Shown here piece by piece: positions 1 to 7,841 of a stretch of DNA of 60,424 nucleotides. The translations under genes and the position numbers were made by a program. Location of the stretch: contig JAFUZO010000052.1 in NCBI GenBank assembly GCA_017476575.1, forward strand, positions 1 to 60,424, read 5' to 3'. Numbering within the stretch: the first letter of the stretch is position 1; each line of letters starts with the position of its first letter. The DNA comes from Bacteroidales bacterium (GTDB lineage Bacteria; Bacteroidota; Bacteroidia; Bacteroidales; UBA932). The notes beneath the pieces were generated by a model. It had not been told where the DNA came from, ran no database searches, and was given only the letters and a program-made list of their open reading frames with translations.

Positions 1-156
1 CTCGGATTGCAAAGGATACTGCCGCCGCCATAGCCGGACAAAGCTGTCCTGCAGGATGTCCACTGCGTCCTCTGCATCCGGCAGTACCCTTCCGGATGCC
101 GTCTTCAACTTCTGCCGAAGCCTCACAAATGCGTCTGTCAAGTAATCCTTTGCCAT
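1..156 (-). CDS. ECF-type RNA polymerase sigma factor, N-terminal part (cut by window edge)
   Basis: The first 52 codons read on the minus strand from an ATG at 156 and run off the window without a stop. The protein opens MAKDYLTDAFVRLRQKLK and continues with DAEDAVDILQDSFVRLW, the typical acidic and aromatic signature of sigma-70 region 2 in extracytoplasmic-function sigma factors. The frame upstream of 156 reaches a stop with no other ATG or GTG, which fixes the start. Such factors recruit core RNA polymerase to a small regulon and in Bacteroidota are often paired with a FecR-like anti-sigma gene downstream; that part is outside the window. Family fairly sure from the motif; subgroup and targets unknown. 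Confidence 0.72.
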   Translation of the reverse strand, partial: MAKDYLTDAFVRLRQKLKTASGRVLPDAEDAVDILQDSFVRLWRRQYPLQSE

Positions 157-208
157 CGCTGCATCAATTAGAGCATTCCTCGTGCCGTCTATCTATATAA
201 CACGTCTA

Positions 209-239
209 TTCCGGAAATGTAACACGAAACATTCCGGAA
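209..239. promoter_or_regulatory. Near-palindrome with two TTCCGGAA boxes upstream of the sigma factor gene
   Basis: Two copies of the self-complementary octamer TTCCGGAA (209-216 and 232-239) flank a spacer, and the arms extend to ATGT and ACAT, giving an almost perfect inverted repeat. It lies about 55 bp upstream of the sigma factor start, between that gene and the DUF4298 gene. It may be an operator or an autoregulated sigma-factor promoter element; no assignment can be made. Confidence 0.35.
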
Positions 240-253
240 AACAATTGTCTCTC

Positions 254-571
254 TCAAAATGATAACCGGCAGGATCGTGCAAAAACAACCTGCTGCATCT
301 TGGCGTGGACAGATGCTATATCATCAAGCAGGTTGTCAAGTCCATCTTCGGACAGGACTCCCCTCTCAAGTGTTCCGTGGAGCTCTCCCCTCTCGTCTGC
401 CTCGAAATCTTTCAGCCATCGACCTGATGTCTGGTATTCTGTCAATCGTGTGATTTTGCGCCGGACGGCCTCGTAATCGTAGAGCGCACCATCCAGAGTA
501 TCTATGACTTCCCTGACCAGGCGGAAGTCATCTTCCATTTTCTTGATTCTGGCCATTTGCCTGGTATCCAT
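254..571 (-). CDS. DUF4298 domain-containing protein
   Basis: A small, charged, probably helical cytoplasmic protein of 105 residues from the ATG at 571. The segments SGRWLKDFEADERGEL and RGVLSEDGLDNLLDD match my recollection of the conserved core of DUF4298 (a WLxDFExDExGxLP-like stretch and a GVLSxDGxxxLL stretch). The frame stays open to an ATG at 634, but those extra 21 residues are not like the family; 571 or 556 (MARIKKMEDDF) are the likely starts. No catalytic motif or membrane segment is visible, and the function of the family is unknown. It is transcribed in the same direction as the truncated sigma factor gene. Confidence 0.7.
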   Translation of the reverse strand: MDTRQMARIKKMEDDFRLVREVIDTLDGALYDYEAVRRKITRLTEYQTSGRWLKDFEADERGELHGTLERGVLSEDGLDNLLDDIASVHAKMQQVVFARSCRLSF

Positions 572-639
572 ATTCACGTGTTTGTCCTTGATTTTGAAAA
601 CGTTGATAGACCTGCTGTCAAGTGTCCATACCATGATGA

Positions 640-1090
640 AGCCGGCCGTTGAAGATGCTTTTTACCCGATTCGATGGACATCAGGAAGACGGGCAGGCTC
701 CCACGGACAATCATCTTCCTGCCTTTGCCTGCCGCCTTGAAGGCTCCATGCGGAGTCCAATACCGTATCCGTTTATCATATCGAATTGTAAAGATACAGT
801 TTTCCCAAGTTTTTATTCCTGAATTTCATACAAATCCGTCTTGGAAACAATCGTCTCATGCGATTCGGTCGCCCATCATCAGGGAAGGGACGACAAGAGT
901 CTTGACCGACTGACTCTATGTTCCTGGCGGGATACTTGACAAACTCAAGATCCTGGAAGTTGATGAGGCCGGAGTCATGTATTTGTCTTTCTGCACACGA
1001 TCCTCGGAAATTCGGGAAGAAATAACGGAAAAAATGTATTGATGTTCCGGAGGATTCTTCCCATCTTTGCAACAAGAAACCATCGATAAG
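640..1090. other. About 450 bp without a supportable gene
   Basis: Short frames are open on both strands, but none resembles a protein family or has codon use like the neighbours. The stretch is less GC-rich than the genes around it and may contain decayed coding DNA. Near its right end a CATCTTTG (about 1061-1068) resembles the phylum -7 box TAnnTTTG and could drive the lipoprotein gene at 1093. Confidence 0.45.
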
Positions 1091-1092
1091 AC

Positions 1093-1773
1093 ATGAAACA
1101 GAACAAACCATTGCTGGCAATGGCCTTCCTGGCCCTCTTCACGGCCTGTGGAACCAACGACAGCAAGCAACAAAACCCGGAGCATATGAGCAACACTGTA
1201 GTAAATGACGTGGCCGGACGCAAGAACTTCGGCGCCGCCCACGCCCTGATGACCACCCCTCAACCTTGCGTGATGATTGCCACATGGGACCAGGACCGAC
1301 ATCCCGACGTGATGATGGCTGCCTGGGCCGGACAACTGGACTATAACCAGATCGTCATCAGCCTGTCCAAGCACAAGACAACGGAGAATCTGGAACTGAC
1401 CCGGGCGTTCACCATCAGTTTCGCCGATGAGCGCACCGTCGTGGAGTCCGATTATTTCGGACTTGTAAGCGGAAACAAAGTGCCTGACAAAGTGGCCAAG
1501 GCCGGCTTCACCATGACGCCAAGTCCCAACGTGGACGCTCCGATCATCGACCAGTACCCCCTGACGCTCGAATGCCGCATGGTCAGTTTCGACGATGGTG
1601 TCCTGATCGGTGAAGTGGTGAACATGAGTGCCGACGAGAGCATCCTGACGGACGGACAGGTCGACCTTGCCAAACTCAAGCCCATCGTCTTCGATGCCGC
1701 CGGGATGTGCTACCGGCGCCTCGGAGATGTCGTGGGCAAGGCTTGGAACGCCGGGAAAGCGCTTGCAGAATAA
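1093..1773 (+). CDS. Flavin-reductase-like (FMN-binding split barrel) lipoprotein
   Basis: 226 residues. The body from about residue 40 looks like the flavin reductase-like split-barrel fold that binds FMN: an alternation of strands with ALMTTPQPCVMIATW, VMMAAWAGQLDYNQIVISLSK and a C-terminal YRRLGDVVGKAW. The first 20 residues are a short basic start, a hydrophobic run and FTAC, a plausible Bacteroidota lipobox, so the protein should be exported and lipid-anchored. Family members are usually cytoplasmic; a second in-frame Met at residue 32 would give a cytoplasmic form, but the upstream residues look too much like a signal to be chance. An aldo/keto reductase gene starts 54 bp downstream on the same strand, suggesting one transcript and a redox role with unknown substrate. 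Confidence 0.72.
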   Translation: MKQNKPLLAMAFLALFTACGTNDSKQQNPEHMSNTVVNDVAGRKNFGAAHALMTTPQPCVMIATWDQDRHPDVMMAAWAGQLDYNQIVISLSKHKTTENLELTRAFTISFADERTVVESDYFGLVSGNKVPDKVAKAGFTMTPSPNVDAPIIDQYPLTLECRMVSFDDGVLIGEVVNMSADESILTDGQVDLAKLKPIVFDAAGMCYRRLGDVVGKAWNAGKALAE

Positions 1774-1826
1774 CCGCAGGGAGAAAAGGTAGGAAAGGAA
1801 ACAACCAGGGACCATCCACAGAAACT

Positions 1827-2816
1827 ATGAAATACACGACATTAGGCGACACCGGTATCAAGGTTTCCCGTATCTGCGTAGGCTGCATGTCCTACGGTAA
1901 AGCCTCGGAAGATTTCCACCAGTGGACCCTCGGTCCGGAGGATACGCAGGCGATGGTAGCCCATGCCATCGACCTGGGAGTCAACTTCTTCGATACGGCT
2001 AATATCTATTCTTTCGGGACCAGCGAGGAATATCTGGGCAAGGCGCTGAAAAACATCGGAATCGCCCGCGACAAAGTGGTGATTGCCTCCAAGGTGTTCT
2101 TCAACGAGGGATGCCTCTCCCGCAAAGCCATCCTCCGGGAGATTGACGGCACGCTGCAGCGTCTTGGTACGGATTATCTGGACCTCTACCAGATACACCG
2201 CTTTGACTATGGAACACCCGTCGGGGAAACGATGGAAGCACTCGACAGCCTGGTGAAGGCCGGGAAGGTCCGCGCGATCGGCGCATCGGCCATGTATGGC
2301 TACCAGTTCCACAATATGCAGATTTGCGCCGGGCAGAATGGTTGGACCCGGTTCTCCACTATGCAGAACCACTACAATCTGATGTACCGTGAAGACGAGC
2401 GGGAACTGATCCCCGTCTGCAAGCAATATGGAGTCTCCCTGATTCCCTACTCCCCTCTCGCTGGAGGCCATCTGACTCACCGGGGCTGGGAAAGCGGAAC
2501 TGCACGTTCCAACACCGACAAGACCATCCGCAACAAGTACGACCACGCCAAGGAGAATGACCTCCAGATTATCGACAGAGTAGGAGAGCTGGCAGATAGG
2601 CGGGGCGTCACCATGACGGAAATCGCCTTGGCCTGGGTCCTCGCCAAAGGCGCAGCATCTCCGATTGTCGGTGCTACCAAGGTGCCTCATTTCGATGAGG
2701 CTGTCCGGAGCGTAGACCTCGAGCTGTCCGCCGAAGAGATGGCTTTCCTTGAAGAGCCCTACCGCGCTCACGAAATCGTCGGTGCCCTGTCTGACAAAGA
2801 CTCCAACAAAATTTGA
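1827..2816 (+). CDS. Aldo/keto reductase
   Basis: 329 residues from the ATG at 1827. It has the TIM-barrel landmarks of NADPH-dependent aldo/keto reductases: N-terminal GDTGIKVSRICVGCMSYG, the catalytic Asp and Tyr in NFFDTANIYSFGTSEEYLGKAL, the Lys of KVVIASKV, the His of LDLYQIHRFD, and a C-terminal nucleotide-binding segment around IVGATKVPHFDEA. Length fits the YajO/Tas-like group. An upstream extension is open in frame from 1707 but overlaps the preceding gene and carries no family sequence, so it is rejected. Likely co-transcribed with the flavin-reductase-like lipoprotein. Substrate cannot be inferred. Confidence 0.9.
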   Translation: MKYTTLGDTGIKVSRICVGCMSYGKASEDFHQWTLGPEDTQAMVAHAIDLGVNFFDTANIYSFGTSEEYLGKALKNIGIARDKVVIASKVFFNEGCLSRKAILREIDGTLQRLGTDYLDLYQIHRFDYGTPVGETMEALDSLVKAGKVRAIGASAMYGYQFHNMQICAGQNGWTRFSTMQNHYNLMYREDERELIPVCKQYGVSLIPYSPLAGGHLTHRGWESGTARSNTDKTIRNKYDHAKENDLQIIDRVGELADRRGVTMTEIALAWVLAKGAASPIVGATKVPHFDEAVRSVDLELSAEEMAFLEEPYRAHEIVGALSDKDSNKI

Positions 2817-2948
2817 GAGCAGGCCGCTGTCAAGCAGGCCGGTCAGGAGGGTAAGGATTATCCCGTCCATATCTTCTGCCCGGAGGGAGAATGTGCCATC
2901 ACCTTCAACGGAATCACCTATTCCATCGCGGCGGCCCATCGGGGATGA
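2817..2948 (+). pseudogene. Remnant of an AraC-type regulator N-terminal cupin domain
   Basis: Directly after the stop of the aldo/keto reductase gene, the same frame stays open for 43 codons and includes HIFCPEGECAITFNGITYSI, which resembles the sensor cupin at the start of AraC-family regulators that often flank aldo/keto reductase genes. There is no start codon, the frame stops at 2946-2948, and no helix-turn-helix follows. This looks like a decayed gene fragment. Based on a short similarity by eye. Confidence 0.35.
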
Positions 2949-3005
2949 TCCTACGATAACCAAGTCATCCCCTCACAAGTTCCATAGGACATGATTAAAA
3001 AAGTT

Positions 3006-3036
3006 TTTGGAATTTGTGCAAACGTTTGTATCTTTG
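3006..3036 (+). promoter_or_regulatory. kdu operon promoter with a LacI-like operator in its spacer
   Basis: TTTG (3006-3009), 19 bp, then TATCTTTG (3029-3036) fits the Bacteroidota consensus TTTG-N19-TAnnTTTG. The spacer carries the perfect palindrome CAAACGTTTG (3019-3028), extending to GCAAACGTTTGT, typical of LacI/CcpA-type operators. The ATG of kduD follows 30 bp downstream. Its sequence differs from the operator shared by the pectin and galacturonate genes, so another regulator probably binds here. Confidence 0.65.
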
Positions 3037-3066
3037 CGGCACGAAACAACGAAACACTTTGATACC

Positions 3067-3869
3067 ATGAGCAACATTTTCTCCCTCGAGGGCAAGAATG
3101 CCTGGATCACCGGCGCCTCCTATGGCATCGGTTTCAACATTGCCAAGGCCTTTGTCGCCGCCGGCGCGAAGAATATCATCTTCAACGATATCAACGAGGC
3201 GGCCCTCGAGCGCGGCCTCGCCAACTACAAGGAAGCCGGCATCGAGAACGTGCACGGCTACGTGTGCGACGTCACCGACGAGGTGGCCGTCAAGGCCCTC
3301 GTGGAAAAGATCCACGCCGAAGTGGGTCAGATCGACATCCTCGTCAACAACGCCGGCATCATCAAGCGCATCCCGATGCACGAGATGAAGCGCGAGGAGT
3401 TCCAGCAGGTCATCGACGTGGACCTCGTCGCCCCGTACATCGTCTCCTCCGCCGTCCTTCCCGAGATGATGGAGCGCCGCGAGGGCAAGATCATCAACAT
3501 CTGCTCGATGATGTCCGAACTCGGCCGCGAGACCGTCTCCGCCTACGCCGCCGCCAAGGGCGGCCTGAAGATGCTCACCCGCAACATCTGCTCCGAATAC
3601 GGCGAATACAACATCCAGTGCAACGGCATCGGCCCCGGCTACATCGCCACACCGCAGACCGCCCGCTCCGTGAGCGCCAGAGCGACGGCAGCCGCCATCC
3701 GTTCGACAGTTTCATCTGCGCCAAGACACCAGCGGGACGCTGGCTCGACCCGTCCGAACTCGGCGGACCGGCGGTGTTCCTCGCCTCGCACGCTTCCGAT
3801 GCCGTCAACGGCCATGTCCTCTATGTGGACGGTGGTATCCTCGCCTACATCGGAAAGCAGCCCCAATAA
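3067..3869 (+). CDS. kduD: 2-dehydro-3-deoxy-D-gluconate 5-dehydrogenase KduD, frameshifted
   Basis: Short-chain dehydrogenase that reduces 3-deoxy-D-glycero-2,5-hexodiulosonate to 2-keto-3-deoxygluconate with NAD(P)H in the cytoplasm. From the ATG at 3067 it shows the Rossmann glycine motif TGASYGIG, NNAG, and the YAAAK active site, then GPGYIATPQTA. Here the frame breaks: the expected continuation PLRERQSDGSRHPFDSFICAKTPAGRW through DGGILAYIGKQPQ lies in the +2 frame, ending at 3869. One C appears to be missing in the run at 3662-3664. With it restored the protein has the usual length of about 267 residues and no signal peptide. Without it, translation adds an unrelated tail to 3888. It heads a four-gene operon and its stop overlaps the next start by one base. 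Either a recent mutation or a sequencing error. Confidence 0.88.
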
Positions 3870-4813
3870 TGACTTATCAGGTTGTTAAACATATGGCCGC
3901 CATCCTGTCAGCCGCGAGTTTGCTGGCAGGATGTTCGCCGAAGAGGGTATGCTGCGGGGAAATCCGCGCCGACCGCCTGGACGACCTGGTCTGGGAGAAC
4001 GAATACAGCGGTTACCGTGCCTTCGGCCCGGCCCTGCAGGCCAAGGGCGAGCGCAACTACGGCTACGACCTCTTCACCAAGAACGTCCCCTGGCCGGTCC
4101 TGCACGACCGGTACGAGAAGGCCCTCGACCCGGCCAAGAAGAAGGAAATCCGGCAACTCCGCCAGGAAGGCCGCAAGGCCGAGGCCGACAGTGTCGCCAA
4201 CTCCATCTCCTTCCACCTCGACCACGGCGACGGCATGGATTCCTACGGGGTCGGCTCGACCCTGGGCTGCGGCACCGCCGCGCTCGTGGACTCCGCCGGC
4301 ATCGTATACCTGTGGTGCTGGGAAACAGCCGAAATCCGGGAGAACGGCCCCAGGCGGTTCCAGGTCCGGCTCCGCTACAGCCCGGTCACCGTCGACGGCG
4401 CGACCGTCATCGAACACCGCCTGATCACCCTCGACAAAGGGTCCCGCCTAAACAAGGTGGAAATCCGTTACGAGGGGCTGGAGCGGACGTATCCGCTCGT
4501 CGTGGGCATCGTCGTCCACCAGGAGAACCCCGACGCATACCGCCTCGGCGGGAACTACATCGCCTACGCCGACCTCGGCGACCGCAACATCGGCCAGAAC
4601 GGCGAGATGTACTGCGGGGCCGTCCTCCCGGACGGTTTCGAGCGCACCGCCTTCGTCCCCTTCGATGAGCCCCGCGGAGCGGCCATCGGCCATGTCCTCG
4701 GCTACACCACCTACGAACCCGGCACCACCCTCACCTACTGGTTCGGCGCAGGCTGGTCCAAGGCCGACATCGCCGACCTCGACACGTGGGAAAACCTTTT
4801 AAAGGCATTCTGA
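3869..4813 (+). CDS. DUF4861 family lipoprotein
   Basis: 314 residues. The start overlaps the stop of kduD (TAATG), and a second possible ATG at 3893 gives the same signal peptide: a hydrophobic run ending LLAGC, a clear lipobox, so the mature protein is lipid-anchored. The remainder is rich in aromatic residues and beta strands (WENEYSGYRAFGPALQ, LDHGDGMDSYGVGSTLGCG, a terminal YWFGAGWSK), features of DUF4861 proteins, which recur in pectin and uronate loci of Bacteroidota. The biochemical role of the family is not established to my knowledge; the context between KduD and the permease and KduI genes suggests handling of unsaturated uronates at the envelope. Confidence 0.8.
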   Translation: MTYQVVKHMAAILSAASLLAGCSPKRVCCGEIRADRLDDLVWENEYSGYRAFGPALQAKGERNYGYDLFTKNVPWPVLHDRYEKALDPAKKKEIRQLRQEGRKAEADSVANSISFHLDHGDGMDSYGVGSTLGCGTAALVDSAGIVYLWCWETAEIRENGPRRFQVRLRYSPVTVDGATVIEHRLITLDKGSRLNKVEIRYEGLERTYPLVVGIVVHQENPDAYRLGGNYIAYADLGDRNIGQNGEMYCGAVLPDGFERTAFVPFDEPRGAAIGHVLGYTTYEPGTTLTYWFGAGWSKADIADLDTWENLLKAF

Positions 4814-6198
4814 TGGAATCTGTATTCAGTTATATCATCGGGCTCGGCGCGGCCGTCATGATGCCGATCCTGTTCACCATCCTCGGCGTCTGCATCGGCA
4901 TCAAGTTCGGCAAGGCCCTCAAGAGCGGCCTCTTGGTGGGCGTCGGTTTCGTGGGCCTGAGCGTCGTCACGGCCCTCCTCACCTCCAGCCTCGGCGCCCC
5001 GCTCAAGACCATGACGGAGATCTACGACCTCCATCTCGGCATCTTCGACATGGGCTGGCCGGCCGCCGCCGCCGTGGCCTACAACACCACGGTCGGCGCA
5101 TTCATCATCCCCGTATGCCTCGGCATCAACATCCTGCTGCTGCTCGTCAAGGCCACCAACACCATCAACATCGACCTCTGGAACTACTGGCACTACGCCT
5201 TCATCGGCGCCGTCGTCTACTTCGCGACCGGCAGCATCTGGTACGGCTTCTTCGCCGCCATCGTCTGCTTTGTCATCACCCTGGTGATGGCCGACCTGAC
5301 CACGCGCAAGTTCCAGTCCTACTACAAGGACATGGACGGCATCTCCATCCCGCAGCCCTTCGTGCAGGGTTTCGTCCCGTTCGCGGAAGGGCTCAACTGG
5401 TGCATGGACAAGATTCCGGGCATGGACCGGCTCGATGTCGACGCCGAAGGGCTGAAACGCAAGTTCGGCGTCCTCGGCGAACCGCTCTTCCTCGGGGTCA
5501 TCGTGGGCATCCTCATCGGCTGCCTGTCGTGCCGCACCTGGGCCGAAATCGTCAGCAACATCCCGATAATCCTCGGCCTCGGCATCAAGATGGGCGCCGT
5601 CATGGAACTCATCCCGCGCATCACCGCCCTCTTCATCGAAGGCCTGAAGCCGATCGCCGAAGCGACCAAGGACCTGGTTTCCAGGAAGTTCAAAAACTCC
5701 GCCGGTATCAACATCGGCATGAGCCCCGCCCTGGTCATCGGCCATCCGACGACCCTCGTCGTCTCGCTCCTGCTGATTCCCGTGACCCTCTTCCTGTCGG
5801 TCATCCTGCCCGGCAACGAGTTCCTGCCGCTGGCCTCCCTCGCCGGCATGTTCTACGTGTTCCCGGCCGTCCTGCCCGTCACCAAGGGCAACGTCTTCAA
5901 GACCTTCATCATCGGCCTGGTGAGCCTCACCGTCGGCCTGTACTTCGTGACCGATCTGGCCCCGTACTTCACCCAGGCGGCGCAGGACGTCTACGCCCGC
6001 ACGCAGGACGCCGCCGTCGCAATTCCGGACGGCTTCCAGGGCGGTTCGCTGGACTTCGCGTCGAGCCTCTTCTCCTGGGTCATCTTCCACCTGGTCCATG
6101 ACTTTAAACTGGTCGGCAGCGCCGTCCTCGTCATCGGAACGACGGTGATGGCCATCCTCAACCGCCGCCGTATCATCAAAGCCTCCCTCACGAAATGA
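4813..6198 (+). CDS. GatC-like PTS galactitol-family IIC permease, orphan
   Basis: 461 residues with about ten to twelve hydrophobic segments, from an ATG at 4813 that overlaps the upstream stop. Residues such as [29 protein letters not shown] text near 70-90, [13 protein letters not shown] and [15 protein letters not shown] are typical of the EIIC subunit of the galactitol-type phosphotransferase family. Normal function needs IIA and IIB phosphocarriers; none is encoded here, and Bacteroidota generally lack sugar PTS systems. Its place between a uronate lipoprotein and KduI suggests a PTS-independent carrier for an unsaturated uronate or diketo product across the inner membrane. Family call strong, substrate inferred from context only. 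Confidence 0.85.
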   Translation: MESVFSYIIGLGAAVMMPILFTILGVCIGIKFGKALKSGLLVGVGFVGLSVVTALLTSSLGAPLKTMTEIYDLHLGIFDMGWPAAAAVAYNTTVGAFIIPVCLGINILLLLVKATNTINIDLWNYWHYAFIGAVVYFATGSIWYGFFAAIVCFVITLVMADLTTRKFQSYYKDMDGISIPQPFVQGFVPFAEGLNWCMDKIPGMDRLDVDAEGLKRKFGVLGEPLFLGVIVGILIGCLSCRTWAEIVSNIPIILGLGIKMGAVMELIPRITALFIEGLKPIAEATKDLVSRKFKNSAGINIGMSPALVIGHPTTLVVSLLLIPVTLFLSVILPGNEFLPLASLAGMFYVFPAVLPVTKGNVFKTFIIGLVSLTVGLYFVTDLAPYFTQAAQDVYARTQDAAVAIPDGFQGGSLDFASSLFSWVIFHLVHDFKLVGSAVLVIGTTVMAILNRRRIIKASLTK

Positions 6199-7112
6199 AA
6201 ACCCTTCTGACCACCGCAGCCCTGTGCTGCACCCTTGCCATGAGCGCACAGACCCACTACACCATCCAGACCGCCTGCCACCCGCAGGACGTCAAGCACT
6301 ATGACACGGAGCGCCTGCGCGGCGCCTTCCTCATGGAAAAAGTCATGGTCGCCGACGAAATCAACCTCACCTACTCCCTGTACGACCGCTTCATCTTCGG
6401 CGGCGCCGTCCCCGCGACCCGGCCCCTGGAACTGGAGACCATCGACCCGCTGAAGGCGCCGTACTTCCTCTACAGCCGTGAACTGGGCATCATCAACATC
6501 GGCGGGGACGGCGTCGTCTCCGTGGACGGGAAAGAGTACACGCTGCGGTTCAAGGAAGCCCTCTATGTGGGACGCGGCAACGAGCATGTCGTGTTCCGGA
6601 GCAAGGACCCGGAGAAGCCGGCCAAGTTCTACCTCAACTCCGCCACCGCCCACAAGGCGTACAAGACCCAACTCATCACCATCGACGGACGCAAGGGCTC
6701 GCTGAAGGCCAACTCCTTCGCCGCCGGCAAGATGGAGGATTCCAACGACCGCGTCATCAACCAACTCATCGTCAACAACGTCCTGGAGGAAGGTCCCTGC
6801 CAACTCCAGATGGGCCTGACCGAACTCAAGCCGGGCAGCGTCTGGAACACGATGCCGGCGCATACCCACGCCCGCCGCATCGAGGCCTACTTCTACTTCA
6901 ACGTCTCCGAAGGGAACATGATCGCCCATCTGATGGGAGAACCGCAGGAGGAACGCCTCCTCTGGCTCGCCGACGAGCAGGCCGTCATGTCGCCCGAATG
7001 GTCCATCCACGCCGCCGCCGGCACCTCCAACTACATGTTCATCTGGGGCATGGCCGGGGAGAACCTCGACTACGGCGACATGGACAAGATCCCCTACACC
7101 GAGATGCGGTAG
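6195..7112 (+). CDS. kduI: 5-keto-4-deoxyuronate isomerase KduI with an N-terminal signal peptide
   Basis: Isomerises 5-keto-4-deoxyuronate to 3-deoxy-D-glycero-2,5-hexodiulosonate. 305 residues against about 278 in E. coli. The extra N-terminus is [19 protein letters not shown]: a basic start, a hydrophobic run and an AxA-like MSAQ cleavage region, so export is likely. The cupin metal ligands are present: H223 and H225 in MPAHTH, E230, and H272 in WSIHAAAG, each offset by exactly 27 from the E. coli ligands. Other family text: [46 protein letters not shown]. The start codon overlaps the permease stop (ATGA). The 3' end overlaps the convergent HAD gene by 19 bp. Confidence 0.93.
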   Translation: MKTLLTTAALCCTLAMSAQTHYTIQTACHPQDVKHYDTERLRGAFLMEKVMVADEINLTYSLYDRFIFGGAVPATRPLELETIDPLKAPYFLYSRELGIINIGGDGVVSVDGKEYTLRFKEALYVGRGNEHVVFRSKDPEKPAKFYLNSATAHKAYKTQLITIDGRKGSLKANSFAAGKMEDSNDRVINQLIVNNVLEEGPCQLQMGLTELKPGSVWNTMPAHTHARRIEAYFYFNVSEGNMIAHLMGEPQEERLLWLADEQAVMSPEWSIHAAAGTSNYMFIWGMAGENLDYGDMDKIPYTEMR

Positions 7113-7693
7113 AGGGCTTCGCGGAGCTGGGCGGCGTCCACGAAGCGGATGGCCCGGATGCCGGCCGCTTCCGATGCCGCCACGTTGGCTGCATTGTCAT
7201 CGATGAACACGCATTCTTCCGGCTTCAGACCGAACTTTTCGAGCAGGAGCCGGAAGATCCGTATATCCGGCTTGATGAGGTGCACGTCGCCCGAGATGAC
7301 CTTGCCGTCCAGCAGGGAGAAGACCGGGTAATCGCCCTCGATGCGGTAGAAGGTCTCGGCAGACCAGTTCGAGAGTCCGTACAGGCGGAATTCCTTGTCC
7401 TTGAGTTCTTTCACCAGGTCGTACATTCCGGGGATGCCCTCCCCCATCATATCCGTCCAGCGGTCGCGGTAGAGACGGATTTCCGCCGCCCATTCCGGAT
7501 GGCGGGTGGACAGTTCGGCGACGCCCTGGTCGAACGGCTTGCCGGCGTCCATCTGGCCGTTCCATTCCCCGTTGCAGATATGCTCCAGGAACCAGTCCGC
7601 CCGGGACCGGTCGCCGAAATACGGGTCGAACACATAATGGGGGTTCCAGTCCACCAGGACCGCCCCGAAGTCGAATATGATATTCTTGATCAT
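7094..7693 (-). CDS. HAD family phosphatase (YihX-like)
   Basis: 199 residues from the ATG at 7693. Haloacid dehalogenase motifs are visible: motif I as [14 protein letters not shown], where the second Asp of DxD is replaced by Gly as is common in this subgroup, motif II as YGLSNWS, the Lys of motif III in [10 protein letters not shown], and motif IV as [11 protein letters not shown]. The helical cap with [17 protein letters not shown] and the overall length resemble YihX-type sugar phosphate phosphatases. A longer upstream frame to 7762 has no family sequence and would include its promoter. It is convergent with kduI and separate from the pectin operon; substrate unknown. Confidence 0.88.
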   Translation of the reverse strand: MIKNIIFDFGAVLVDWNPHYVFDPYFGDRSRADWFLEHICNGEWNGQMDAGKPFDQGVAELSTRHPEWAAEIRLYRDRWTDMMGEGIPGMYDLVKELKDKEFRLYGLSNWSAETFYRIEGDYPVFSLLDGKVISGDVHLIKPDIRIFRLLLEKFGLKPEECVFIDDNAANVAASEAAGIRAIRFVDAAQLREALYRISV

Positions 7694-7715
7694 CCGCGTA
7701 CCTGTTTTTTGCCGG

Positions 7716-7747
7716 CAAAGATACGGATAATCCGCCATCCGCCCAAA
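7716..7747 (-). promoter_or_regulatory. Promoter of the HAD phosphatase gene
   Basis: On the minus strand TTTG (7744-7747), 20 bp, then TATCTTTG (7716-7723), matching the Bacteroidota consensus. The ATG at 7693 follows 22 bp downstream. Confidence 0.6.
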
Positions 7748-7795
7748 TCCTTTTCCCTCCACAAGCCGGCATCAGTTCCACCTGGACCCGAGAAA

Positions 7796-7824
7796 TTTCC
7801 CCGACGGAAACACCGCCGGGGAAA
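7796..7824 (-). terminator. Hairpin terminator after the pectin operon
   Basis: A 12-bp stem with one mismatch (TTTCCCCGACGG against CCGCCGGGGAAA) and a five-base loop lies 18 bp past the stop of the last gene of the operon, followed on the minus strand by a short T-rich stretch. A plausible intrinsic terminator, though the T run is weak. Confidence 0.45.
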
Positions 7825-7841
7825 GAGATGCCGCCATCTGG

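Noticed and set aside
640..1090. Coding frames of 70-115 codons in the stretch before the first lipoprotein
   Set aside because: No domain, signal or codon bias supports them; they may be decayed DNA.
1707..1826. Extended N-terminus of the aldo/keto reductase
   Set aside because: The added residues overlap the previous gene and are not like the family; the ATG at 1827 gives the normal start.
3655..3670. Programmed ribosomal frameshift in kduD
   Set aside because: The site is CCC with no slippery heptamer, stop codon or downstream structure, and KduD has no known need for recoding.
4813..6198. A complete galactitol PTS
   Set aside because: No IIA, IIB, EI or HPr sequence is present on either side; only the IIC-like membrane protein exists.
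4735..6249. A minus-strand open frame of 504 codons rich in Asp, Glu and His
   Set aside because: Exact shadow of the GatC-like permease gene; its acidic composition mirrors hydrophobic codons of the opposite strand.
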